In this document: one piece after another, positions 22,230 to 28,642 of the stretch
Layout: the number at the start of each line of letters is the position of its first letter
Position numbering within the stretch: position 1 is the first letter of the stretch
DNA from: a virus
IMG/VR virus record: IMGVR_UViG_3300042353_000195
Coordinates: 1-34,719 of that record
Strand: one strand, 5' to 3'
Length of the DNA: 34,719 bases
The notes under the pieces: generated by a model
Told to the model about the DNA's origin: nothing
Databases searched by the model: none
The model's input: the letters and a program-made list of their open reading frames with translations, nothing else
Translations under genes and position numbers: made by a program

Positions 22230-23348
22230 TCAAAACAGGGTCGTAAGTCGTGCAACTTGCCCATGTGATTTATGGAATATAAAACCTTCGATTGCTAGTG
22301 GTGAGTGTTGATACCCACTTTTATGATGCCATGAATCTGCTGGAGATGGTGATCGTAAGGATTCAATTTGAACCGACATTAAATCTCTGCTTGTTTTGTG
22401 GTGTACATGGTGAGTAAACCAGTATCGATGCTTACAATCGTGCCAATGTTGACTAGCTTCGTGGCACATTAATAATGGAAGGTCGGTTTGTTTAGCTCCG
22501 TCTCCATGTGTTGTACCTATTAAGTTTTTGCCGTATACTGAATACTTTCTATGTGCTGGTGAACGATTGAATGTAATGTTAGGATGTTCGTTATACCAGG
22601 AATAGATAGAATCCATTAGGAAGAACCCGGACATCTCATCGTGATTGGATACATTATAGACTACTTCCAGGTCTGCAATAGCTACTAGTGTGCTAATAAT
22701 GTCGATATATAATTGCTTAGCCATTAGGAAGGCATCAAACCACTTCATGTGTGTATCTTGCTGAGTTCCCTTTGTCGTTTGATTTCGCGCGTTATCCGTG
22801 TTTAAAACATCGTTACCTACAATAAGTATTATCTTATCTATATTAAAGCCTTTAGACTTGCTTAAAATCGACGATACACCATCCTTAACGCGTTGTACTG
22901 CTATCTGAGAATTGTATTCCTCACTCGTTTCAAATGCAGAACACAACTTGTTCACGTGAATGTCAGCTGGATCTATTAGTAAGCAGTGCGATTCTTCCTC
23001 TGATTCTGTTCTAATTATTTGGATGTAGTTAGGTTTAATATCCTTAACCGATGCGATAAAGTCTTCTTTAAAGTCTTCATATTTGAATTGGTCCGTCTCA
23101 CCTTTAACATTGATGGAATAGTGCTTACCTTTATACCAATAGTTTTTTATTTTCTCAGGATCTATTCCAACGGCTTCACATTCATCTAGTACACCACGGC
23201 TTTTTTCTTGGTTTATGATTTCAGATGCATATCTACGTTTAGTATCTGTGAATTCTAGGTTGTTTTCTTCGCAAATTTTCTTTGCTATTTTTGTAATGCT
23301 TACCCCTTGTTTATAAAGCCTAAGCATTTGTTCTTTATGTTCTACCAT
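22230..23348 (-). CDS. HTH-metallophosphoesterase, SbcD/Mre11-like (372 aa)
   Basis: Residues 1-50 look like a DNA-binding helix-turn-helix (MLRLYKQGVSITKIAKKI). A calcineurin-like phosphoesterase follows: Asp129 and His131 (DPADIHVNK), Gly-Asn-Asp 178-180 (VGNDVL), Asn235-His236-Asp (SNHDE), His281 (THGDG) and the His cluster HHVHH (313-317). Together these are the usual two-metal set. Phage members are thought to be nucleases or repair factors, but some are annotated otherwise. The position beside the repeat region suggests a role in replication or repair. The leader is AT-rich and preceded by a terminator. Confidence 0.75.
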   Translation of the reverse strand: MVEHKEQMLRLYKQGVSITKIAKKICEENNLEFTDTKRRYASEIINQEKSRGVLDECEAVGIDPEKIKNYWYKGKHYSINVKGETDQFKYEDFKEDFIASVKDIKPNYIQIIRTESEEESHCLLIDPADIHVNKLCSAFETSEEYNSQIAVQRVKDGVSSILSKSKGFNIDKIILIVGNDVLNTDNARNQTTKGTQQDTHMKWFDAFLMAKQLYIDIISTLVAIADLEVVYNVSNHDEMSGFFLMDSIYSWYNEHPNITFNRSPAHRKYSVYGKNLIGTTHGDGAKQTDLPLLMCHEASQHWHDCKHRYWFTHHVHHKTSRDLMSVQIESLRSPSPADSWHHKSGYQHSPLAIEGFIFHKSHGQVARLTTLF

Positions 23349-23384
23349 GTTTAATTAACTAATAAATTAATTAATTGTTTTGCA

Positions 23385-23410
23385 TAAAAAAACCAACTAT
23401 ATTAGTTGGT
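23385..23410 (-). terminator. Intrinsic terminator
   Basis: A perfect 8-bp stem, ACCAACTA and TAGTTGGT with a 3-base loop (23392-23410), is followed on the minus strand by seven T (23391-23385). It overlaps the stop codon of the zinc-motif gene. It would end the transcript of the 23410-24217 group before the metallophosphoesterase gene. Confidence 0.85.
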
Positions 23411-23625
23411 CATTTCTTTAACATGTATTTAATAGGATTAATATTCACAAAGGTAAATTTATTATCTATTCTTTGAATTATACCTTTATATTTTTTCATT
23501 CGTTTGTAGCAGCATATTCTACATTCAACTGTCACACCCTTATCTGCTTCACGTTGGTATTTCGAATTGTTAACGTGAAATAATAATAAAGGGTAGTTTC
23601 GTTTACAAGTAAAGCAACGTTTCAT
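23410..23625 (-). CDS. Small zinc-motif protein (71 aa)
   Basis: Cys4 and Cys7 (RCFTCKR), then Cys35, Cys38 and Cys39 (VECRICCYKR), form a likely zinc-binding CxxC...CxxC pair, and the rest is very basic. Such short proteins are common in phages of this phylum and resemble HNH or zinc-ribbon fragments that bind nucleic acid, but there is no HNH core here. The start overlaps the stop of the 114-aa gene by 4 bases (ATGA), and a terminator overlaps the end. Confidence 0.6.
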   Translation of the reverse strand: MKRCFTCKRNYPLLLFHVNNSKYQREADKGVTVECRICCYKRMKKYKGIIQRIDNKFTFVNINPIKYMLKK

Positions 23626-23966
23626 AATCTATTATATATTGCTTTCTCACTAGGGCTTAAATCTTCATATCTTGCACAAAATCCACGCAACATATTCTCC
23701 TCTGAATCATAAGGCGCTGTCTTGCTTCCTAACACCGCTTTAGAACTAATGTTATACTCACGTTCATTTTCAAGCTTTAAGTTAGCTAGATAGCCTACAG
23801 ACACCTTATACTTCTTTTTTAATCGATATGCTGAGTAAAACAAAACGTTCCATTTAATTTCGGCTCTTAATTCTTTACTAATACCTGACATGCTATTGTT
23901 ATTATAATTACTACTAATATCACTTTTGCTAATTTCATAAACTTGTATAGTATTTTGGTCGATCAT
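23622..23966 (-). CDS. Hypothetical protein (114 aa)
   Basis: The product begins MIDQNTIQVYEISKSDISSN; residues about 28-65 form a basic helical part (AEIKWNVLFYSAYRLKKKYK) that could bind DNA, and the end is acidic. There is no Cys motif beyond a single Cys. The start lies 32 bases inside the 46-aa ORF, and the end overlaps the zinc-motif gene by 4 bases. No family is recognised. Confidence 0.5.
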   Translation of the reverse strand: MIDQNTIQVYEISKSDISSNYNNNSMSGISKELRAEIKWNVLFYSAYRLKKKYKVSVGYLANLKLENEREYNISSKAVLGSKTAPYDSEENMLRGFCARYEDLSPSEKAIYNRL

Positions 23967-24075
23967 CTGTAAAATACGTTTCTTTCATCTTTTTAACGCG
24001 TTTCATGTGCTTTCTGTCTTTTTCGATAGTATTTATTACATAATAAATAAAACCTCCTACAATTAACTCTATCAT
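23935..24075 (-). CDS. Small membrane-type ORF (46 aa)
   Basis: An ATG at 24073-24075 opens 46 codons running 32 bases into the 114-aa gene. Residues 1-15 (MIELIVGGFIYYVIN) are hydrophobic enough for a single membrane segment. The rest is strongly basic (EKDRKHMKRVKKMKET), consistent with an N-out, positive-inside small protein. Such mini-proteins are common in phage early regions. The leader contains AGTTATTAAAAGAAG, with no clear Shine-Dalgarno. Confidence 0.4.
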   Translation of the reverse strand: MIELIVGGFIYYVINTIEKDRKHMKRVKKMKETYFTDDRPKYYTSL

Positions 24076-24106
24076 CTTATTTCGTTGTTAACTTCTTTTA
24101 ATAACT

Positions 24107-24217
24107 CTATTGTTTTCTTTCTTCTTTTGATAAACTTTTATCATTCATACATTCAAATAAAGCATCCATTACTTTTTTTGCTTTGTCTTTTGCGATGTTA
24201 TCTACTACTAATTCCAT
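24107..24217 (-). CDS. Small ORF directly after the 24238 promoter (36 aa)
   Basis: The ATG at 24215-24217, beginning MELVVDNIAKDKAKKVMDAL, is preferred to a start at 24304: the longer form would read through the terminator and the promoter at 24238. The product is a short amphipathic helix with an acidic-basic end (SLSKEERKQ). It is the first gene of an early transcript. Function is unknown. Confidence 0.5.
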   Translation of the reverse strand: MELVVDNIAKDKAKKVMDALFECMNDKSLSKEERKQ

Positions 24218-24237
24218 ATTTTCTCTGTTTGTTTCTA

Positions 24238-24271
24238 CAAATATAATACTTTTATTATAATAAAATAACAA
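24238..24271 (-). promoter_or_regulatory. Bacteroidota-type promoter, near-copy of the one at 16455
   Basis: TATATTTG at 24245-24238 (minus strand) fits TAnnTTTG, with TTG 23 bases upstream (24271-24269). Across 39 bases it differs from the block at 16455 at about 5 places, including the shared ATTATAATA. It starts a transcript of the small genes from 24217 down to the terminator at 23385. The repeated design suggests early promoters recognised by the host polymerase. Confidence 0.7.
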
Positions 24272-24286
24272 TTCAAGAAAAAACTT

Positions 24287-24321
24287 TAAAAAAAAGAAAC
24301 GCAACCCTTTTGAGATTGCGT
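24287..24321 (-). terminator. Intrinsic terminator after the endolysin gene
   Basis: ACGCAA (24299-24304) pairs with TTGCGT (24316-24321) around an 11-base loop. On the minus strand the stem is followed by TTTC and then a run of T (to 24287). It lies about 30 bases after the endolysin stop and closes the late, lysis transcript just before an early promoter. A further small inverted repeat, TACTAT/ATAGTA, lies at 24329-24343. Confidence 0.75.
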
Positions 24322-24349
24322 CGAACGTACTATTCTATAGTATGTGTGG

Positions 24350-24817
24350 TTACTCCTTTATTTGAAAGTGCATAAAATCGTACCCCTTCTCTTTTCCTAA
24401 CGAAACGAAGCCATGTTTGTAGAAAATATCAATCATTTGTTTATATTCAGGTCTCGCAAATCTTGCTGTACGTGCAGTTTCTTTTAATAAGTTCCTAGCA
24501 GGATCTAAATCTATGGCTAATCCCCATGAATGTCTACTCCAATCCGAACCACCTCGCATTTTGCGAAAGTTGAAACATCCACCAAAAAGGTCTATTCCTA
24601 ACTCTACTATCTTATCATACCCGTAAGTAGCTAACAAGTCATTAAACACCGCTAGAAATTTATCTGCTACAAGTTTGTGGCAACTCATTCTAGATACTTT
24701 CGTATTCAAGTCCCAAGCTAAACGCATAGGATATGGTAGATTAATAGTAACTAAATATCCTTCCCCTGTTACATTTGGCTTACCATACTTGGATATTAAC
24801 TGTTTAGTTGTTATCAT
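24350..24817 (-). CDS. Endolysin, M15-type peptidase (155 aa)
   Basis: The metal-binding motif of M15 peptidases is seen in SRHSWGLAIDLDPARN: His96 and Asp103, with the third ligand His150 in DFMHFQ. This fold (VanX/VanY, L-Ala-D-Glu peptidase of phage T5) cuts peptide bonds in peptidoglycan at lysis. There is no signal peptide, so it needs the holin. It is the last gene of the late transcript and overlaps the putative holin gene by 14 bases. The length matches stand-alone phage enzymes. Confidence 0.88.
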   Translation of the reverse strand: MITTKQLISKYGKPNVTGEGYLVTINLPYPMRLAWDLNTKVSRMSCHKLVADKFLAVFNDLLATYGYDKIVELGIDLFGGCFNFRKMRGGSDWSRHSWGLAIDLDPARNLLKETARTARFARPEYKQMIDIFYKHGFVSLGKEKGYDFMHFQIKE

Positions 24818-25019
24818 CTTCTACCTTTTGTGCGTTATAAACTGCAACTGCTCCGAGCTTTAAAGATAATACCTCTAATGCGATTTTGATAACTGGTCTA
24901 TTATCTACAGCACCGCTTTCTGCAACACCTAATGCAACAGCACCTAATACTGTAGCTATCTTAACACCTAACTTGTTTTTCTTTGGTGTTCTAGCTTTAA
25001 GTCTTTCAATTATTCCCAT
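24804..25019 (-). CDS. Putative holin (71 aa)
   Basis: The N-terminus is basic (IIERLKARTPKKNKLG); residues 19-36 (VKIATVLGAVALGVAESG) and about 43-61 (VIKIALEVLSLKLGAVAVY) are hydrophobic helices, and the end is acidic. This two-segment plan fits a small class II-type holin. The second segment is interrupted by charged residues, so it may be amphipathic. It overlaps the endolysin gene by 14 bases, which is the strongest support. Function is inferred. Confidence 0.6.
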   Translation of the reverse strand: MGIIERLKARTPKKNKLGVKIATVLGAVALGVAESGAVDNRPVIKIALEVLSLKLGAVAVYNAQKVEDDNN

Positions 25020-25021
25020 GT

Positions 25022-25633
25022 CTATTTATTTGTTAAAATATTACCTATCTCGTTTGTTAGTGTTTTAAACTCTCGATAATTAAAATTGTTATGAATTGTT
25101 TCCTTTACAAAATCTAGTCCTACATAAGCTGTAAATCTTCCGTTTTTAAATACAGGTGCAACAACAATACTTTTTATTCCTTGGTCCCTTAAAGATAATC
25201 TAGTTGCGTTCTCTCGTATGTCATTTACATCAGAATACACCATCTTATTGAGCATCACCTCCTGAAGAAAGACAGGGAATAAGCTAGTAGGTAAATTTTG
25301 TAATTGCATAGCTTCACTAGATATACCTCTGTTACATACTTCAAACGCCATTGATTGGTGGTTTTTATGCTTACCATCGTAGAACGTGATTCCATTATGA
25401 AACCTAAACACGTAACCCCTATCTGCTTTGTACTTCAACATCAAATCATTTAGCATTTGTTGAATAAGTACATTATTAGTGATGTCGTCCTTTATCTCAT
25501 CTTTGATTTCGTCCTCAACTACTTCTGTAATCAATGGCCGGTAATAGAACAAAATAAAAGCAATTAGCAAAATAATAATTACTTGCGTTTTCATTTTGCG
25601 TAACTGCTCTAAAATGTTCTTAATTTCTTGCAT
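25022..25633 (-). CDS. Membrane-anchored GAF-like protein (203 aa)
   Basis: Residues 16-31 (TQVIIILLIAFILFYY) are a single membrane segment, followed by an acidic helix (EVVEDEIKDEIKDD). Residues about 60-200 look like a GAF-type sensing domain: a strand ADRGYVFRFHNG near 70, FEVCNRGISSEA, and near the end IKSIVVAPVF and FTAYVGLDFV. A typical ligand is not deducible. It overlaps the 80-aa gene by one base and precedes the holin by 2 bases. Its place in the lysis group suggests a role in triggering lysis or in membrane sensing, which is inference. Confidence 0.6.
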   Translation of the reverse strand: MQEIKNILEQLRKMKTQVIIILLIAFILFYYRPLITEVVEDEIKDEIKDDITNNVLIQQMLNDLMLKYKADRGYVFRFHNGITFYDGKHKNHQSMAFEVCNRGISSEAMQLQNLPTSLFPVFLQEVMLNKMVYSDVNDIRENATRLSLRDQGIKSIVVAPVFKNGRFTAYVGLDFVKETIHNNFNYREFKTLTNEIGNILTNK

Positions 25634-25875
25634 TATAATGGGAATTCAGATACTACAGGATTATAATCAATTTCAGGTAAAGTTAACAACCACGCATCAC
25701 AAGGGATAGACTCCGCTTGTTGCAAAGTACACCCATTCACTTCTTCATTTGAGATAAATTTTTTACCATTTGCATCTGTTTGAGGGTTGAATAATTGACC
25801 TTGGTAACCCCATACCTTTCCTGTCAAAATTTGAGCTTGTTCGTTTGTAAGCTCTCTTACTTTTATATTATTCAT
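25633..25875 (-). CDS. Small virion-associated-like protein (80 aa)
   Basis: The product starts MNNIKVRELTNEQAQILTGK and contains WGYQGQLFNPQTDANGKKFI; the pattern is a short N-terminal helix then strands. A remnant of a related gene lies at 26501-26584, which is similar in the first third only. It follows the HNH gene with an 8-base overlap and precedes the GAF-like gene by a one-base overlap. It is perhaps a virion or lysis accessory; no family is recognised. Confidence 0.55.
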   Translation of the reverse strand: MNNIKVRELTNEQAQILTGKVWGYQGQLFNPQTDANGKKFISNEEVNGCTLQQAESIPCDAWLLTLPEIDYNPVVSEFPL

Positions 25876-26461
25876 ATTCTTTTAGTATTTCATTTATTGG
25901 TTTATTAGCTCTACATCTACTAGCTAAAGTTCTTACGTTTACATTTATAAAATCAGCCCATTCCGCCCTCGTTTTTGTTATTCCTTTATATGTTAAAAAA
26001 TAATTTGAACGTGTATTATTAGCTTGTTGTTTTTTTGTAGCCCAAATACAATTTTCTTTATAATACCCTTTATTTACATCTATTCTTTCTATAGAATGTT
26101 TTACTGATGGTTTTAATCCCATATCTATTAAAAAAACATCAAAAGAATCAATCCATTCTTTACAAACACTTATTCCTCTACCTCCATAATTATTAAAGCT
26201 AGGATTGTTTACGTTAATACATCTATCTTTAAGACTTTGCCATGTTTTATACTCACTTGTTTTACTCATTCCATGCGTTTTATGTTTCATGTATTTTGAT
26301 AAGCAACCACATGAAATACTTTTTTTAACACTTTGAAGATTTAATTTTGTTTTGTTTCCGCAAATACATTTAGCGTCAAAATATTTTACGTAATTATTAT
26401 CAGTATGACTATATCCTAATATAGTGTACTTACTATTTTCTTTTTGAGTTATTTTAATCAT
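25868..26461 (-). CDS. HNH-type homing endonuclease with zinc ribbon (197 aa)
   Basis: An N-terminal zinc ribbon is formed by Cys32, Cys34, Cys51 and Cys53 (KCICGN, SCGCL). The core shows NYGGRGISVCKEW (91-103), SIERIDVNKGY (123-133) and NCIWATKKQQANN (137-149), the pattern of a phage HNH/AP2-like free-standing endonuclease family. I use the ATG at 26459-26461 (MIKITQKENS), because codons further upstream fit the non-coding context less well. It lies between a remnant of the 80-aa family and the whole 80-aa gene, which suggests a mobile insertion. Confidence 0.75.
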   Translation of the reverse strand: MIKITQKENSKYTILGYSHTDNNYVKYFDAKCICGNKTKLNLQSVKKSISCGCLSKYMKHKTHGMSKTSEYKTWQSLKDRCINVNNPSFNNYGGRGISVCKEWIDSFDVFLIDMGLKPSVKHSIERIDVNKGYYKENCIWATKKQQANNTRSNYFLTYKGITKTRAEWADFINVNVRTLASRCRANKPINEILKEYE

Positions 26462-26500
26462 ACTCAAAGATACTAGTAATAAATGGAATAGTAACATTTA

Positions 26501-26584
26501 TTAATTAAATAATTGTCCTTCATATCCCCAAATTTGACCTACAAGGATGTTTTTTTGCTCTAGTGTTAATTGTCTTACTTTCAT
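26501..26584 (-). pseudogene. Remnant of a gene related to the 80-aa protein
   Basis: Starting at an ATG (26582-26584), 27 codons encode MKVRQLTLEQKNILVGQIWG and then YEGQLFN, matching the first third of the protein at 25633-25875, about 65 percent identical by eye at DNA level. It ends just where the neighbour goes on. It looks like a truncated copy left beside the inserted HNH gene. It might also still be read as a short peptide; there is no sign either way. Confidence 0.5.
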
Positions 26585-26587
26585 ATT

Positions 26588-27346
26588 TTAATATGTTGGG
26601 TAGAACTTGCCAGCCCCACTGTTATATAATGTTGTTATTTCTGTTGTTGTTAATTTTTTATTCCAAACATTCAACTCGTCAACTTTACCGCCATTTAATA
26701 TTGGGCTATTTACACCAGTAGCGCCAGTACGTTTAAAGCATCCTATATTTGAATATTGAGTTGAGTTGTAAACTGGATTAATTGCACTTGAATTAGATAC
26801 AGAAGACACTCCATTTACATAAATTGTAGTGCCAGTACTTGCTTGTCTTGTAATAGTTATCATATACCAAGTATTTGCAGATAACGTACTTCCTCCAGCT
26901 TGTAAAGTAGTAAATATTGGTGTACCATTACATATTGAAAAATTCACTGTAGATACATCTATATAAAACAAAAAGCCATATGCGTTTAAACTTACATAAT
27001 CATAATTAGTAAAAATATATTGTTGTGTAAAGCTTGGAGTAGAGCCTAGATACAACCAAGTATTAATAGTAAAATCACCAGTCAATGAATTAAAAGAATT
27101 TGTAGGTAAATCTATGCAAGCTGTAGTTCCATTAAAAGTAAAAGCATTGCCACTTTTACCAGTTGTAAAAGTCAAACCACCCTGTGCAGTTCCGTTGTAA
27201 GTACCTAATGAATCGTTTGCATTTGACTCACCTTTATATACGGCGTATAAATTAGTAAGGAATGGGCTTAAAGCAGCACCACCCCTCATAACAGTAGCCT
27301 TTAACGTTGGAACGTGATTATTAAGAATTCCGTATCCGTACAGCAT
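26588..27346 (-). CDS. LamG/concanavalin-like domain protein (252 aa)
   Basis: Residues about 50-245 form a LamG (laminin G-like jelly roll) domain, with NAFTFNGTTACIDLP, FTINTWLYLG and, near the end, KVDELNVWNKKLTTTEITTL. Such domains bind sugars and are often in phage adhesins. The N-terminal 40 residues look like an attachment part. It follows the small 89-aa protein by one base. It is probably a virion surface adhesin contributing to host binding; the target is not known. No hydrolase motif is visible. Confidence 0.75.
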   Translation of the reverse strand: MLYGYGILNNHVPTLKATVMRGGAALSPFLTNLYAVYKGESNANDSLGTYNGTAQGGLTFTTGKSGNAFTFNGTTACIDLPTNSFNSLTGDFTINTWLYLGSTPSFTQQYIFTNYDYVSLNAYGFLFYIDVSTVNFSICNGTPIFTTLQAGGSTLSANTWYMITITRQASTGTTIYVNGVSSVSNSSAINPVYNSTQYSNIGCFKRTGATGVNSPILNGGKVDELNVWNKKLTTTEITTLYNSGAGKFYPTY

Positions 27347-27347
27347 A

Positions 27348-27617
27348 CTAACCTAAGATAAGATTAACCGAACCACTTGTTAAATCAACACCACTGAATA
27401 ATACACCAGCTCCTGTAATCAATGCACCTGCTTTTACCGCAGTTCCAGGAGTAGTAATGTATGTAGATTTAACATCCGTACCTCCAACTTTAATCGATGC
27501 AAATACTGTGTCTTCTAATACAAAAATCCCAGCAATTGTAGCTGTAACCTCTGTAGTGTCATTCACTAATTTAGTTCCTTTCGTAGCAACTAATCTATCT
27601 AAATTTGGTAAACTCAT
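27348..27617 (-). CDS. Small beta-rich virion protein (89 aa)
   Basis: The product starts MSLPNLDRLVATKGTKLVND and is rich in Gly, Val and Thr, predicted to be all strands (AGIFVLEDTVFASIKVGGTD). The pattern resembles small decoration or fibre-base proteins of phages in this phylum. It is in a tight group with the 149-aa fibre-like protein (2 bases apart) and LamG protein (1 base apart). Function is inferred from this. Confidence 0.55.
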   Translation of the reverse strand: MSLPNLDRLVATKGTKLVNDTTEVTATIAGIFVLEDTVFASIKVGGTDVKSTYITTPGTAVKAGALITGAGVLFSGVDLTSGSVNLILG

Positions 27618-27619
27618 AT

Positions 27620-28069
27620 CTATTTTATTATTTTGATTTCTAAATTTGCTAAATCTAACACGGCATCTATATAACCGCTTGAATTTGCAGAGTAAAATAC
27701 GATTTCAGTAGTGCTATTTCTATATCCACCATAAGATATTCCAGAAGAAGATCCACCAGGTGTAATAGTTACAAATGTTTTGGCAGATGTAAATAATGCA
27801 GAAGATGATGTTATCTTATATATACCCGTTGAAGTGCGAGAAAGCGTAAATGTTTGAGATACTTCTGTTTCGTAACTGTAATTTACAGTTGGAGCCGATG
27901 TACCTGTTTGAGACAAATTAAACATTATAGTCGTAAATGGTCTTATATTAGCACCCGTAACTGACTTTGTATCGTATGTCGCGCCGTTGTAATCAGAGAT
28001 AATCAACAAGTCATCATCTTGTAGTTGTGCCGCCTTCGGTGTTACTTCGCTTATCTTTTTGTCTGCCAT
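27620..28069 (-). CDS. Fibre-like protein (149 aa)
   Basis: The N-terminus (MADKKISEVTPKAAQLQDDD, then LLIISDYNG) is the short anchor pattern seen in phage fibre proteins and resembles the anchor of the fibres at 2309-2554 and 33373-34668. The rest is a Ser/Thr-rich beta domain (SQTFTLSRTSTGIYKI). It may be a tail- or head-side fibre, possibly working with the LamG adhesin below. Tight spacing to both neighbours supports a common unit. Confidence 0.6.
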   Translation of the reverse strand: MADKKISEVTPKAAQLQDDDLLIISDYNGATYDTKSVTGANIRPFTTIMFNLSQTGTSAPTVNYSYETEVSQTFTLSRTSTGIYKITSSSALFTSAKTFVTITPGGSSSGISYGGYRNSTTEIVFYSANSSGYIDAVLDLANLEIKIIK

Positions 28070-28145
28070 CTTTTTCTATCTTCTTAAGATATAACTCTAA
28101 TTTAATCACATTGTTTTGTTTGGGCTTGTAAACCTCTCTAATCAT
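28014..28145 (-). CDS. Tiny basic ORF after the connector gene (43 aa)
   Basis: An ATG at 28143-28145 overlaps the stop of the connector gene (ATGA) and opens 43 codons that run 56 bases into the 149-aa gene. The product starts MIREVYKPKQNNVIKLELYL and is strongly basic. The coupled start and the filling of a 72-base gap support it, but the long overlap with the next gene weakens it. Confidence 0.35.
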   Translation of the reverse strand: MIREVYKPKQNNVIKLELYLKKIEKDGRQKDKRSNTEGGTTTR

Positions 28146-28642
28146 ATATACCAATTTGATAAATAATTCTTTTTTTGCGGCAAAACATCACCATTAGTGT
28201 TGGTTTGATACTCTGGGAATAATGCTTCATTGTCGCACATATAATCTAGGAATCTTTGTGCGTAATTTTCAGCAATACGTTTTTCTTTCTCAACCAAATA
28301 GTCTACCTCTTCTTTACTAACTATTTCAGCATTTTCAGAACTATGCTTGTAAAGTCCTTTATTAGAAATCGAATAAGCTGCGAATGGTAAAAATTCCACC
28401 ATCGTAAAGTGGATTAACATCGGTTTCAAATACGTATTTACTAATGTTGCATAGTTACCTGTTAACGTACTTGCTGCGATATCACTCTTAATCTTAGTCA
28501 TTAAGTCAGTACCCACGTATTGTAGTACCCAAATATCTTGTGCTATTTTTATAAATGGTATTATCTTGTCAGAATCTACATTAGCATTTAACGCCGTGTA
28601 CGCTTGTAAATCTGCTTTTCCTATTAATAATGCTTCTGCCAT
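28142..28642 (-). CDS. Head-tail connector-like protein (166 aa)
   Basis: The product is mostly helical: residues 1-80 (LIGKADLQAYTALNANVDSD, KIIPFIKIAQDIWVLQYVG) and a basic helical end (RIAENYAQRFLDYMCDN). This is the pattern of the DUF6712-type proteins that sit beside portal genes in Bacteroidota phages and resemble head-tail adaptors. It overlaps the portal gene by one base. The adaptor role is inferred from fold and place. Confidence 0.6.
   Translation of the reverse strand: MAEALLIGKADLQAYTALNANVDSDKIIPFIKIAQDIWVLQYVGTDLMTKIKSDIAASTLTGNYATLVNTYLKPMLIHFTMVEFLPFAAYSISNKGLYKHSSENAEIVSKEEVDYLVEKEKRIAENYAQRFLDYMCDNEALFPEYQTNTNGDVLPQKKNYLSNWYI

Noticed and set aside
24107-24304. Start of the small gene at 24304
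   Set aside because: The extension would run through the terminator and the promoter at 24238 and gives a Phe/Leu-rich low-complexity N-terminus. The ATG at 24215-24217 fits the promoter.
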